This document shows, piece by piece, positions 55,214 to 63,411 of a stretch of DNA of 64,000 bases. The stretch is from Rhizobium sp. AQ_MP (GTDB lineage: Bacteria; Pseudomonadota; Alphaproteobacteria; Rhizobiales; Rhizobiaceae): contig NZ_JACJVI010000003.1 in NCBI RefSeq assembly GCF_014237835.1, forward strand, positions 372,001 to 436,000, written 5' to 3'. How positions within the stretch are numbered: position 1 is the first letter of the stretch; each line of letters starts with the position of its first letter. A program made the position numbers and the translations under genes. A model generated the notes under the pieces. That model did no database searches and was not told where the DNA came from. It saw only the letters and a program-made list of their open reading frames with translations.

Positions 55214-56106
55214 GAGGTTACCTCCGGGGAATTCTGTGTGCCGGCCAGCGTCTGCGGGCGGTTGCGGCGCCCGGCGCCCTGGCGCTCGAGCAGGACCTTG
55301 GCCACCAGCGTGACGAGCGCGAGCGTCGCCAGGATCGAGGCGGCGGCAAAGGCGCCAACGGCATTGTAGTCGTGGTAGAGCAGTTCGATGTGCAGCGGAA
55401 GCGTGTTGGTCTGACCGCGGATATTGCCGGAGACCACAGAAACGGCACCGAACTCACCCATGACGCGGGCATTGCAGAGCACCACGCCATACAGCAGCGC
55501 CCATTTGATGTTGGGCAGTGTAATCGAGAAGAATGTCCGCCAGCCGCTGGCGCCGAGAGAGGTGGCAGCCTCTTCGAGGTCGCGCCCCTGGGCCTGCATC
55601 AGCGGGATCAGCTCGCGGGCCACGAAAGGGGCGGTGACGAACATCGATGCCAGCACGATGCCTGGCAGGGCGAACATGATCTTGAGTTCCATGCTGTCCA
55701 GCGCGGGACCGAACATGCCCTGCAGCCCGTAGACGAAGAGGTAGGACACCCCGGCCACGATCGGCGACACCGAGAAGGGGATCTCGATCAGGATGGTCAG
55801 CAGCCGCTTGCCGCGGAAATCGTGTTTGGTGATCGCCCAGGCCGCCGCGACGCCGAAAATCGTGTTGAGGGGCACGGCGATCAATGCCGTGATCACCGTC
55901 AGACCGATCGCATGGCGCGTGTCGGGGTCGGTTATGCTTTCCAGGAAGAAGGGCAGGCCGCGTGAGAAAGCCTGTTCCGCGATCACAGCGAGCGGTGCGA
56001 CGATGAAGAGAACCACCATGACCAGCACGGCAGTGATCAGGCTCCATTTGAAGATCGGGGCCTCGCCGACGCGAGGTGGCCTGCGGCCTTTCGTAATCTG
56101 GCTCAT
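55210..56106 (-). CDS. cysW: Sulfate ABC transporter permease CysW
   Basis: 298 residues, six spans. The EAA loop (LEEAATSLGASGWRTFFSIT near 182) contacts CysA. The hydrophilic N-terminal 23 residues are rhizobial. It follows cysT by three bases and overlaps cysA, so the genes are cotranslated. Confidence 0.94.
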   Translation of the reverse strand: MSQITKGRRPPRVGEAPIFKWSLITAVLVMVVLFIVAPLAVIAEQAFSRGLPFFLESITDPDTRHAIGLTVITALIAVPLNTIFGVAAAWAITKHDFRGKRLLTILIEIPFSVSPIVAGVSYLFVYGLQGMFGPALDSMELKIMFALPGIVLASMFVTAPFVARELIPLMQAQGRDLEEAATSLGASGWRTFFSITLPNIKWALLYGVVLCNARVMGEFGAVSVVSGNIRGQTNTLPLHIELLYHDYNAVGAFAAASILATLALVTLVAKVLLERQGAGRRNRPQTLAGTQNSPEVTS

Positions 56107-56109
56107 GGC

Positions 56110-56931
56110 TTAGCCTTTCACCGTGTAGCGCAGGGCGCGGGCCTGGAGGTAATTGGTGACCGCCAGCATGACGAAGGCCGCGATCAGCATGACGGAGGCA
56201 ATCGCGGCCGATGCCGGGTAGTCGTATTCCTCGAGCCGGATGAAGGCGAGCAGTGCCGTGATCTCGGTCGAGAAGGGCTGGTTGCCGGCGATGAAGATGA
56301 TCGCTCCGAACTCACCCAGGCTGCGGGCAAAGGCCAGCGATGTGCCGGCGAGCAGGGCCGGGGTCAAAAGCGGCAGGATCACCCGGCGAAAGATCGCCCA
56401 GTCGCGGGAGCCAAGCGTCTGCGCGGCCTCTTCGAGCGCCGGATCGAGTTCTTCGAGGACCGGCTGAACGGTCCGGACAATAAAGGGCAGGCTGGTGAAG
56501 GCCATGGCCACCATGATGCCGAGCGGGGTATAGGCGACCTTGATGCCGATCTCTTCGAGGACGGCGCCAAACCAGCCGTTGGTCGCAAAAAGCGTCGTCA
56601 GCGAGATGCCCGCAACGGCTGTGGGCAGCGCGAAGGGCAGGTCGACCAGTGCATCGACGATGCGGCGACCGGGGAAGCGGTAGCGCACCAGAACCCAGGC
56701 AAGCGCCAGACCGAAGACGAGATTGAACAGGGTGGCGACCAAGGCCGAGCCGATGGTCACGCCATAACTCGCCAGGGCACGGTCGGACGAGACGATGCGC
56801 CAGTAGTCGGACGGGCCAAGGCTCGCCGCCTTGAAGATGAGGGCCATCAACGGCAGAAGGATAATGATCGCCGCATAGACCAGCGTTATCCCGAGGGACA
56901 GCTTCAGGCCTGGCAAGACACGCCGTTTCAC
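56110..56931 (-). CDS. cysT: Sulfate ABC transporter permease CysT (CysU)
   Basis: 273 residues from a GTG at 56931, chosen because AAAGGA lies 8 bases before it and because a strong hairpin (56954-56977) covers the alternative ATG at 56967. Six spans, with the EAA motif LEEAAQTLGSRDWAIFRRVI near 165 for CysA docking. Second gene of the sbp-cysT-cysW-cysA operon. Confidence 0.92.
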   Translation of the reverse strand: MKRRVLPGLKLSLGITLVYAAIIILLPLMALIFKAASLGPSDYWRIVSSDRALASYGVTIGSALVATLFNLVFGLALAWVLVRYRFPGRRIVDALVDLPFALPTAVAGISLTTLFATNGWFGAVLEEIGIKVAYTPLGIMVAMAFTSLPFIVRTVQPVLEELDPALEEAAQTLGSRDWAIFRRVILPLLTPALLAGTSLAFARSLGEFGAIIFIAGNQPFSTEITALLAFIRLEEYDYPASAAIASVMLIAAFVMLAVTNYLQARALRYTVKG

Positions 56932-56953
56932 GTCTTTTGTCCTTTCACGCGAA

Positions 56954-56977
56954 AACCGGCGGGCCATCCCGCCGGTT
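56954..56977 (-). terminator. Intercistronic hairpin between sbp and cysT (attenuator)
   Basis: Perfect 10-bp stem AACCGGCGGG / CCCGCCGGTT with a 4-base loop, followed on the minus strand by a TTTT. It lies 22 bases after the sbp stop and before the cysT start. Most likely a partial terminator or RNA stabiliser that gives more binding protein than permease. Confidence 0.75.
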
Positions 56978-56999
56978 CCTGTCGGTCCGTCATGCCGAC

Positions 57000-57983
57000 T
57001 TAGCGGCTGCCGTAGATCCCATCAAGAATGCCACCTTCGGCGAAATGCTCCTTCGACACCTTGTCCCAGCCACCAAAGACGTCTTCGACGGTCACCAGGC
57101 GGATGTCCGGGAACTGGTTCTTGTACTCGGCGGCGACCTTCTCGTCATGAACGCGGTGGCCGAATTCGGCGGCGATCTTCTGCCCTTCCGGCGAATAGAG
57201 GAAACCGAGATACTTCTTCGCCAGATCCTGGCTGCCCTTGGCATCGGCCACCTTGTCGACAACGGCGACCGGGAATTCGGCAAGCAGGCTGACCGAGGGC
57301 ACGACCTGCTGGAACTTGTCGGAGCCGTACTGCTTCTCGATCGCCTTGGTCTCGGCCTCGAAGGTGATGATGACGTCGCCGATTTCGCGCTCGACAAAGG
57401 TGGTCGTGGCGGCGCGGCCTCCGGTGTCGAAGACCGGCACGTTGTCGAAGATCTTGTCGACGAATTCCGTCACCTTGGCCTCATCGCCGGCGAACTTCTC
57501 CATCGCATAGGCCGTTGCCGCGAGATAGGTGTAGCGGGCATTGCCCGAGGTCTTCGGGTTGGGGAAGATCACCTGAACGTCGTCACGGGCGAGATCGTCC
57601 CAGTCCTTGATGTTCTTCGGATTGCCGGCGCGCACCAGGAAGGACGGGAAGGAGTAGAAGGGCGAGGCATTGTTGGGGAATTCTGCCTGCCAGCCCTCGT
57701 TGATGAAGCCGTTCTTGGCGAGGAATTCCACGTCCGACACCTGGTTGAAGGTGACGACGTCAGCTTCCAGTCCTTCGACGATGGCGCGCGCCTGGCGCGA
57801 GCTGCCGCCATGCGACTGATCGATCGTCACGCCCGGATTGGCCTTGATGAAGGCTTCGTTCTGGGCCGCGAAGATCTCGCGGGCAATGTCGTAGGAGGCG
57901 TTGAGCAGCTTGTCGGCTGCGCTCGCCGAAAAGGGCAGGGAGAGAGCAGCAAGGGCTGCGCTGACGAGGAGGAGACGTTTCAT
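57000..57983 (-). CDS. sbp: Periplasmic sulfate-binding protein
   Basis: 327 residues from the ATG at 57983. The signal peptide ends at SASA before ADKLLNASYDIARE, so it is secreted to the periplasm. The sulfate-binding family marks are present: QSHGGSSRQARAIVEG near 65, and VIFPNPKTSGNARYTYLA near 143. It hands sulfate (possibly thiosulfate) to CysTW. First gene of the operon; an 8-bp inverted repeat lies upstream. Confidence 0.95.
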   Translation of the reverse strand: MKRLLLVSAALAALSLPFSASAADKLLNASYDIAREIFAAQNEAFIKANPGVTIDQSHGGSSRQARAIVEGLEADVVTFNQVSDVEFLAKNGFINEGWQAEFPNNASPFYSFPSFLVRAGNPKNIKDWDDLARDDVQVIFPNPKTSGNARYTYLAATAYAMEKFAGDEAKVTEFVDKIFDNVPVFDTGGRAATTTFVEREIGDVIITFEAETKAIEKQYGSDKFQQVVPSVSLLAEFPVAVVDKVADAKGSQDLAKKYLGFLYSPEGQKIAAEFGHRVHDEKVAAEYKNQFPDIRLVTVEDVFGGWDKVSKEHFAEGGILDGIYGSR

Positions 57984-58035
57984 GACTGTGTGCTCCGGGA
58001 TGCGGGGGGATCTGCGATTGCCCCGCAAATTAGAG

Positions 58036-58068
58036 GGTCGGCCCGTCTCTTCCGAGGAATGGCCGACC
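58036..58068. repeat. Inverted repeat in the sbp upstream region
   Basis: GGTCGGCC (58036-58043) and GGCCGACC (58061-58068), perfect arms, 17-base loop, 53-85 bases upstream of the sbp start. It may form a leader hairpin; no CysB-like site was identified. Confidence 0.5.
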
Positions 58069-58128
58069 AATCATCACCCGGAGGGGCGAATATCTTTTCG
58101 CTGGATGGTCCCGGATCGAAATGCCCCG

Positions 58129-59010
58129 TCAGCGGGTCGGGACCGGCACTTCGCCGCGATAGTCGTAGAAGCCGCGGCCGGACTTGCGACCCAGCCAGCC
58201 GGCCTCGACATATTTCACCAGAAGCGGGCAGGGGCGGTATTTCGAATCCGCCAGTCCGTCATGCAGCACCTGCATGATCGAGAGGCAGGTGTCGAGACCG
58301 ATGAAATCGGCGAGCTGCAGCGGGCCCATGGGATGGTTGGCGCCGAGCTTCATCGCCGTGTCGATCGCCTCGACCGAGCCGACGCCTTCATAAAGCGTGT
58401 AGATCGCCTCGTTGATCATCGGAAGCAGGATGCGGTTGACGATGAAGGCCGGGAAGTCCTCGGCCACCGTGATCGTCTTGTCGAGCGAGGAAACGAATTC
58501 CTTGGCCGTGGTGAAGGTCGTTTCCTCGGTTGCTATGCCGCGCACGAGTTCGACCAGCTTCATCACCGGGACCGGATTCATGAAATGGATGCCCATGAAA
58601 CGCTCCGGCCGGTCGGTGGCGGAGGCCAGGCGGGTAATCGAGAGCGAGGAGGTGTTGGTCGCCAGCAGCGCCTCGGGCTTCAGCACCGGGCAGAGCGTCG
58701 CGAAGATCTTGCGCTTGACCTGCTCGTCCTCGGTCGCCGCCTCGATCACGAGATCCGACGGGGCGAGGTCATTGATGTCGGCGGAGCCGGAAATCAGGGC
58801 GAGCGCCTGTTTGCGCTGTTCGTCGGTGATCTTGCCGTTGGTGACCTGGCGGGCGAGATTACCGTTGATCGTAGCGAGACCCGCCTCGATCCGCTCCTTG
58901 GACAGGTCGTAGATCGTGACCTTGTAGCCGGCGGCGGCGGAAACCTGGGCAATGCCGCAACCCATTTGGCCGGCACCCACGACACCCACATTGCTGATCT
59001 TGTCCGTCAT
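58129..59010 (-). CDS. hbdA: 3-hydroxybutyryl-CoA dehydrogenase
   Basis: 293 residues from ATG 59010, preceded by GAGGAGCAAGGCG. NAD-binding fold VGVVGAGQMGCGIAQ near 8, then TNTSSLSI near 115, the catalytic His region RFMGIHFMNPVPVMKLVE and the Glu/Asn block FIVNRILLPMINEA. It reduces acetoacetyl-CoA or oxidises hydroxybutyryl-CoA, relevant to PHB and fatty-acid metabolism. It lies downstream of etfA on the same strand, with a terminator between. Confidence 0.95.
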   Translation of the reverse strand: MTDKISNVGVVGAGQMGCGIAQVSAAAGYKVTIYDLSKERIEAGLATINGNLARQVTNGKITDEQRKQALALISGSADINDLAPSDLVIEAATEDEQVKRKIFATLCPVLKPEALLATNTSSLSITRLASATDRPERFMGIHFMNPVPVMKLVELVRGIATEETTFTTAKEFVSSLDKTITVAEDFPAFIVNRILLPMINEAIYTLYEGVGSVEAIDTAMKLGANHPMGPLQLADFIGLDTCLSIMQVLHDGLADSKYRPCPLLVKYVEAGWLGRKSGRGFYDYRGEVPVPTR

Positions 59011-59059
59011 CGCCTTGCTCCTCACCCGTTCCAGTCTTCACGCACGAAATGGCACCCAA

Positions 59060-59090
59060 GAAAATGCCGGACCCGCTTGCGCGGACCCGG
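59060..59090 (-). terminator. Terminator after etfA
   Basis: On the minus strand CCGG-GT-CCGC / GCGG-GT-CCGG with a GCAA tetraloop and one symmetrical internal loop, then CATTTTCTT. It begins about 60 bases after the etfA stop. Confidence 0.6.
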
Positions 59091-59149
59091 CTGATTGATA
59101 GACCGCCAAGGGTCCTTTGACCAGTGCTTTCGCAGCTGCGAAATGCCGA

Positions 59150-60079
59150 TCAGAGCGCCTTCTCGAGCTCCGGCAGGGCTTCGAAGATGTCGGCGACGAG
59201 GCCGTAGTCGGCGACCTGGAAGATCGGGGCTTCCTCATCCTTGTTGATCGCGACGATGACCTTACTGTCCTTCATGCCGGCGAGATGCTGGATCGCGCCC
59301 GAGATGCCGCAGGCGATATAGAGCTGCGGGGCGACGACCTTGCCGGTCTGGCCGACCTGCCAGTCGTTCGGCGCGTAGCCGGCATCGACGGCCGCGCGGG
59401 AGGCACCGACGGCGGCACCGAGCTTGTCGGCCACGGGCAGGATGACTTCCTGGAACTTTTCCGAGGAACCGAGTGCGCGGCCACCGGAAATGATGATCTT
59501 GGCCGAGGCCAGTTCCGGACGGTCGGACGAGGACAGCGCGTCAGAGACGTGGCTGGAAACGCCCGGGTTTGCAGCCGCTGCGATGGTCTCCACGGAGGCC
59601 GAACCACCTTCACCGGCAGCGGCGAAGGAGGCGGTGCGGACGGTGATCACCTTCTTGGCATCGGTCGACTGCACGGTCTGGATGGCGTTGCCGGCATAGA
59701 TCGGACGCTTGAAGGTATCTGCCGAGACGACCTCGATGATTTCAGACACCTGCATCACGTCGAGCAGGGCAGCCACGCGCGGCATGACATTTTTGCCGAC
59801 GGAGGTCGCAGACGCAATGATCGTGTCATAGGAGCCAGCGAGCGAAACGATGAGGGCCGCCAGCGGCTCGGCCAGATTGTTGGCGAGCGAAGCATCGTCG
59901 GCGAGCAGCACCTTGGAGACGCCCGAGAGCTTGGCAGCGGCATCGGCGGCAGCCTTGGCACCCGAGCCGGCGACCAGCACATGCACGTCGCCACCGATCT
60001 TGGTCGCGGCCGTCAGGGCCTTCGCGGTCTGTTCGGAGACGGTCGCGTTGTCGTGTTCTGCGAGAAGAAGAATAGCCAT
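59150..60079 (-). CDS. etfA: Electron transfer flavoprotein subunit alpha
   Basis: 309 residues from the ATG at 60079, preceded by GAGGATTGAAA. The C-terminal FAD domain includes [19 protein letters not shown] near 251 and [19 protein letters not shown], the ETF-alpha signature. With EtfB it carries electrons from acyl-CoA dehydrogenases to ETF-QO. A 111-base palindromic element lies between etfB and etfA. Confidence 0.96.
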   Translation of the reverse strand: MAILLLAEHDNATVSEQTAKALTAATKIGGDVHVLVAGSGAKAAADAAAKLSGVSKVLLADDASLANNLAEPLAALIVSLAGSYDTIIASATSVGKNVMPRVAALLDVMQVSEIIEVVSADTFKRPIYAGNAIQTVQSTDAKKVITVRTASFAAAGEGGSASVETIAAAANPGVSSHVSDALSSSDRPELASAKIIISGGRALGSSEKFQEVILPVADKLGAAVGASRAAVDAGYAPNDWQVGQTGKVVAPQLYIACGISGAIQHLAGMKDSKVIVAINKDEEAPIFQVADYGLVADIFEALPELEKAL

Positions 60080-60106
60080 TTTCAATCCTCGAATTTGAGT
60101 TTCGTG

Positions 60107-60217
60107 GAAATCCGTCAGGCCCAGCCGAAAAGGGTGGGGTGCGAGAACCGGAGCGGAGCGTACGTGAGCACCGGAAGCGCAGCGACCCGCCCTTTGCAGG
60201 CGGGCCTCACGGATTTC
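60107..60217. repeat. RIME-like palindromic element between etfB and etfA
   Basis: 111 bases bounded by 16-bp inverted arms (60107-60122 GAAATCCGTCAGGCCC; 60202-60217) with one mismatch. Inside are AGGGTGGG/CCCGCCCT arms and GGTGC/GCACC arms, a multi-stem palindrome. Its length and the GAGCGTACGTGAGC-like core match what I know of the Rhizobium intergenic mosaic element RIME1 (about 108 bases). It ends 1 base before the etfB stop codon and lies 27 bases upstream of etfA. Confidence 0.75.
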
Positions 60218-60218
60218 A

Positions 60219-60968
60219 TTACAATACGCCGGCTTCGTTCTTAAGCTTGTCGACCAGTTCGGCGACGCTCTTCACCTTGATGCCCGCCTTGCGGCCACCC
60301 GGCTCCTCGGTCTTCAGAACCTTCAGGCGCGGGGCGACGTCGACGCCGAAGTCGGCAGGCGACTTCTTGTCGAGCGGCTTCTTCTTGGCCTTCATGATGT
60401 TCGGCAGCGAGGCATAACGCGGCTCGTTCAGGCGCAGGTCGGTGGTGACGATCGCAGGGAGCTTCACGTCGATGGTCTGCAGGCCGCCGTCAACTTCGCG
60501 GGTCACGGTCGCCTTGTCGGCGCCGAGCTCGAGCTTGGAGGCAAACGTCGCCTGGCCCCAGCCGAGCAGAGCCGCCAGCATCTGGCCGGTCTGGTTCGAA
60601 TCGTCGTCGATCGCCTGCTTGCCGACAATGACGAGGCCCGGAGCCTCAGCCTCGACCACGCCCTTCAGGAGCTTGGCGACGGCAAGCGGCTCGACGGTTT
60701 CCTCGGTCTCGATGAGGATGCCGCGGTCGGCGCCCATGGCGAGTGCGGTGCGCAGAGTTTCCTCGGCCTTGGCCGGGCCGATCGAAACGACAACCACTTC
60801 CTCGGCCTTGCCGGCTTCCTTCAGCCGCAGGGCTTCTTCGACGGAGATCTCGTCGAAGGGGTTCATGGACATCTTGACGTTGGCGAGCTCTACGCCGGAA
60901 CCATCAGGCTTGACGCGGATCTTGACGTTGTAATCCACAACCCGCTTGACTGGGACGAGTATCTTCAT
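60219..60968 (-). CDS. etfB: Electron transfer flavoprotein subunit beta
   Basis: 249 residues, normal length. Starts [16 protein letters not shown]; the ETF-beta signature [19 protein letters not shown] is at about 105-123 and the AMP-binding region is intact. Partner of EtfA, transcribed first. A LiuR-like operator lies 135 bases upstream of the start. Confidence 0.96.
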   Translation of the reverse strand: MKILVPVKRVVDYNVKIRVKPDGSGVELANVKMSMNPFDEISVEEALRLKEAGKAEEVVVVSIGPAKAEETLRTALAMGADRGILIETEETVEPLAVAKLLKGVVEAEAPGLVIVGKQAIDDDSNQTGQMLAALLGWGQATFASKLELGADKATVTREVDGGLQTIDVKLPAIVTTDLRLNEPRYASLPNIMKAKKKPLDKKSPADFGVDVAPRLKVLKTEEPGGRKAGIKVKSVAELVDKLKNEAGVL

Positions 60969-61103
60969 GGGTTCCTCTCTTCAAATCTTCCGCCGGAAAA
61001 TGCGCCCTGATGCGCTCCGCCGGTTGTCGATTGGCGACATCGATACGCATTTTTTCCCCAAACACAACGATCGATGCTGTTTGGTTGGCAGCAATAAGTT
61101 ACG

Positions 61104-61119
61104 TTGACGTTCACGTCAA
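61104..61119. promoter_or_regulatory. LiuR-like operator TTGACGT-TC-ACGTCAA upstream of etfB
   Basis: Perfect 7-bp inverted repeat with two-base centre. It has the shape of MerR-family LiuR sites that control branched-chain amino acid and acyl-CoA degradation genes, of which etf genes are frequent members. Located 136 bases before the etfB start. The regulator is not in the window. Confidence 0.5.
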
Positions 61120-61142
61120 TACGCTGGACCCGCGACCTGTTG

Positions 61143-62000
61143 TCATCGTCCCCAGTGGGTGACCTTGCGGATCGGCTGCTGCGCCGGGGCTTGCGTCGAT
61201 AACTCCCTGTCATCGATCAGCTCCTTGTCCGAGTTTCCAGTCGGCCTTTGTCCCCAGGGACCGAGTGGTGCCACGTCGACCGAGACCGCCTCATGCTGCA
61301 CGGCGCGCGGCGTCACAATCGCGCGATCGAAGAGGGGTACACCGGGACGTCGCAAAAAGAGCACCAGGATCGCACCGGCGATGATGCCGCCGACATGGGC
61401 ACCCCAGGAGACATTGCTGTCACCGTCGATCACCAGCATGACGAATTGCTGGCCCACCCAGAAGAGAAGCGGAATGAAGGCGGGCAGCGGCAGGGGAAAG
61501 CGCATGAAGACCAGCACCCAGACGCGCACCTTCGGGTGCAGCATCAGATAGGCCGCCACCACGCCCGACACCGCTCCCGATGCCCCGATCAGCGGGGCCT
61601 CGCTCGTTGGCATCAGAAGGCCATGGGCGAGCGCTCCGGCTGCAGCACAGGCAAGGTAGAAGAACAGGAACTTCAAGTGGCCCATGGCATCCTCGACATT
61701 GTCGCCGAAGACCCAGAGGAAGAGCATGTTGGACCCCAGATGAAGCCAGCTTCCATGTAGGAAGGAATAGGTGATGTAGGTCGCGCCCTCCGGGACCAAG
61801 ACCAGCGACGGATCGAGCGTCGCGCCCCCCAGCGGAATTGCGGGGATGAAGCCGAGCCCGTAGACGCTGAGTTCATAAGCCGCATCCGGCACGAGACTCG
61901 CCAGCGCATAGGACAAGACATTCGCGAGGATCAGCCCCAGCGTCACATATTGCTTGCGAATGTACTTCAGCGCGTTTCGGTCATGCAGGGGTATAAACAT
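61143..62000 (-). CDS. Rhomboid-family intramembrane serine protease
   Basis: 285 residues, six spans. The catalytic serine is in GASGAVSGVVAAY (GASG, near 140) and the histidine in WGAHVGGIIAGA (near 204); HGSWLHLGSNMLFLWVFGDN near 82 holds the HxxxN motif. It cleaves membrane proteins within the bilayer; substrate unknown. The C-terminal 60 residues are hydrophilic. Transcribed toward etfB, with a gene-free stretch upstream. Confidence 0.92.
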   Translation of the reverse strand: MFIPLHDRNALKYIRKQYVTLGLILANVLSYALASLVPDAAYELSVYGLGFIPAIPLGGATLDPSLVLVPEGATYITYSFLHGSWLHLGSNMLFLWVFGDNVEDAMGHLKFLFFYLACAAAGALAHGLLMPTSEAPLIGASGAVSGVVAAYLMLHPKVRVWVLVFMRFPLPLPAFIPLLFWVGQQFVMLVIDGDSNVSWGAHVGGIIAGAILVLFLRRPGVPLFDRAIVTPRAVQHEAVSVDVAPLGPWGQRPTGNSDKELIDDRELSTQAPAQQPIRKVTHWGR

Positions 62001-62218
62001 CGCGCCTCGTCGGGTTCGCCGGTGGTCGGGTGGGCGATGCTAGCGCAGGTTTTGGGATGGGGACAGGGGGAAGAGGCGAGCGGTTCCCCTCTCCCCCTTG
62101 TGGGAGAGGCTTCGGCCACCGCTCCGAAGTCTCCCCCACCAAGGAGGAGATGGGCGTCGCGCAAGACGCAACCGCCCCTCATTACCCGTCGCCTCCGCCC
62201 CTCATCCGCCTGCCGGCA

Positions 62219-62244
62219 CCTTCTCCCCGCAAGCGGGGAGAAGG
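62219..62244. repeat. Perfect 12-bp palindrome, copy 1
   Basis: CCTTCTCCCCGC and GCGGGGAGAAGG with a two-base AA centre. Shares CTCCCCGC-NN-GCGGGGAG with copy 2 at 62269-62294. REP-like; no function assigned. Confidence 0.8.
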
Positions 62245-62268
62245 CCGAGACGGCCGATGCTTGCGCCC

Positions 62269-62294
62269 CCCTCTCCCCGCCCGCGGGGAGAGGG
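62269..62294. repeat. Perfect 12-bp palindrome, copy 2
   Basis: CCCTCTCCCCGC and GCGGGGAGAGGG with a two-base CC centre, 25 bases after copy 1. The two copies differ at the arm ends and the centre, with the same core, as expected of a repeat family. Confidence 0.8.
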
Positions 62295-62335
62295 CAGGGT
62301 GAGGGGCAAAGCCGCGAATTCGGCGCCCTCTCCCG

Positions 62336-62367
62336 AAAAAAGGGGGGACGACTTTCAAAAATCCCCC
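62336..62367 (-). terminator. Rho-independent terminator reading leftward
   Basis: On the minus strand GGGGGA / TCCCCC (62362-62367, 62343-62348) with a 13-base loop, then C and six T (62336-62341). No coding gene lies just upstream on this strand, so it points to a transcript from the structured region to its right. Confidence 0.65.
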
Positions 62368-62369
62368 AA

Positions 62370-62960
62370 CAAAATCAACAAAAAATCTTTTTTCCGTCCC
62401 CGCCCATTTCCACCCCCTTAGAATCATCGCTGTCCCGCCCTCGGATACACCTGACGATGCGATGTCAGGCGAGGCGGGCCGGCGCCGGGGTGGAGGGTTG
62501 TCGCAGACCTAAAACCCCGGCCCGCTGCAACGGTCTCCCTCCGGACGAGGGGCTGGATACGAAGGTAACGGGGTCGGATGCGCCCAGAACCTGGATACCC
62601 TGATCGGAAGGACGTGCCTCAGAGGCACACAGACAAGGCGCCCGCGCTGTCGCGAACATCCAGACAGCGGGGCGAAACAAACGGCGGGGATGAGGACCGA
62701 GGTCGCAAATGACCAAGGCCCCATCCCCCGGGCGAGGGTCCCGGTCGGAATGGTGCACCATCCGGCGGGAACCTCCCGGGCCACCGGCCAGGCTCTGGCA
62801 GACATTCCCACGGGAGGACTCTGCCACAGCCGGACCCGCGCCCGGTCGACGTTGGGACTCACGTTTCAACGCCCGTCGCCGCCTTGCCAGAGAGACGCAT
62901 GCAGCGGGAATAGACGCCGAACGGGGCGCCGGAAGGAGCCACATACATACTTAGACAGGT
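62370..62960 (-). other. Candidate structured RNA or repeat module, strand inferred from the terminator
   Basis: Non-coding stretch dense in stems: 62450-62469 (CCTGAC/GTCAGG), 62474-62482 with 62517-62525 (GCGGGCCGG/CCGGCCCGC), 62614-62628 (GTGCCTC/GAGGCAC), 62640-62673 (GCCC and GCTGTC with GACAGC and GGGC) and the long 62737-62773 hairpin of four stacked helices (GGT/ACC, CCCG/CGGG, CGG/CCG, ATGG/CCAT). A terminator follows on the minus strand. Open frames are present on both strands but contain no recognised domain. I found no RNase P, tmRNA, SRP or riboswitch signature. Confidence 0.35.
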
Positions 62961-62983
62961 TGCTTCTGGCGCCTCGTCCGATC

Positions 62984-63002
62984 CCTCGGGTCAAGCCCGA
63001 GG
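62984..63002. repeat. Palindrome CCTCGGG-TCAAG-CCCGAGG
   Basis: Perfect 7-bp arms with a five-base centre, at the right flank of the structured region. A common rhizobial intergenic motif. Confidence 0.7.
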
Positions 63003-63077
63003 ACAAGTTTCCAGCCACCCGGAGGGAGATGATCCCGACCGGGGGCGAAGCTTGGGCTTTTTGACATCGACAGATCA

Positions 63078-63116
63078 CCCTCACCCTGAGGCGCCCGACC
63101 GCGTCGGGCCTCGAAG
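63078..63116 (+). repeat. Intergenic palindromic repeat, copy A
   Basis: Begins CCCTCACCCTGAGG, contains a GCCCGAC/GTCGGGC hairpin and ends CCTCGAAG. Copy B (63151-63191) is the same element in reverse orientation. This type is widespread in Rhizobiales intergenic DNA. Confidence 0.75.
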
Positions 63117-63150
63117 GGCGAGGCCAGAGGTGGATCAAAGCGGAAGGATG

Positions 63151-63191
63151 CTTCGAGGCCCGCGCTTCACGCGGGCACCTCAGCATGAGGG
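63151..63191 (-). repeat. Intergenic palindromic repeat, copy B (inverted relative to copy A)
   Basis: On the minus strand CCCTCATGCTGAGG, a GCCCGCG/CGCGGGC hairpin and CCTCGAAG. The two copies face each other 34 bases apart. Confidence 0.75.
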
Positions 63192-63215
63192 AGCCGAAGT
63201 GCTCGCGGCGGCCTA

Positions 63216-63236
63216 TCTCCCCCCTTGCGGGGGAGA
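63216..63236. repeat. Palindrome TCTCCCCC-N5-GGGGGAGA
   Basis: Perfect 8-bp arms, loop CTTGC. Same core as the copies at 62088 and 63388 (TCTCCCCC/GGGGGAGA), part of a scattered repeat family. Confidence 0.75.
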
Positions 63237-63387
63237 AAGCGAAATCGAGAAATTGGCCCGATCAGGGCCAAACCTCAGATTTCGCAAGAGGGGGGCTCGG
63301 TAAGATGAGCACCAACGCAACGTTGCCCCTCTCCAGGAAAATCTGAAGTTTAGGCGGCTTGCGCTCGCCTAAGCCTTCGATTTTCCG

Positions 63388-63411
63388 TTCTCCCCCGCAA
63401 GGGGGGGAGAA
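63388..63411. repeat. Palindrome TTCTCCCCC-N6-GGGGGAGAA
   Basis: Perfect 9-bp arms, 6-base loop, next to the 3' end of the adenosyltransferase gene. Confidence 0.7.

Larger units (their letters stand above)
62001..62335. other. Gene-free region with clustered palindromes, left part
   Basis: No convincing gene. The DNA is C/G-rich with short palindromes: CCTCTCCC/GGGAGAGG at 62088-62109, and the near-identical hairpins at 62219-62244 and 62269-62294. Open frames here have no ribosome sites or family matches. It must include the rhomboid promoter (leftward). Confidence 0.6.

Noticed and set aside
62370-62960. RNase P RNA or tmRNA
   Set aside because: The conserved GAGGAAAGTCC, ACAGAAA and GGTTCGA-type blocks are not found on either strand; only general stem content is seen.
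62465-63064. Several 80-159-codon frames in the gene-free region
   Set aside because: Frames on both strands overlap the same repeats, have Arg/Pro/Ser-rich composition and no recognisable domain.
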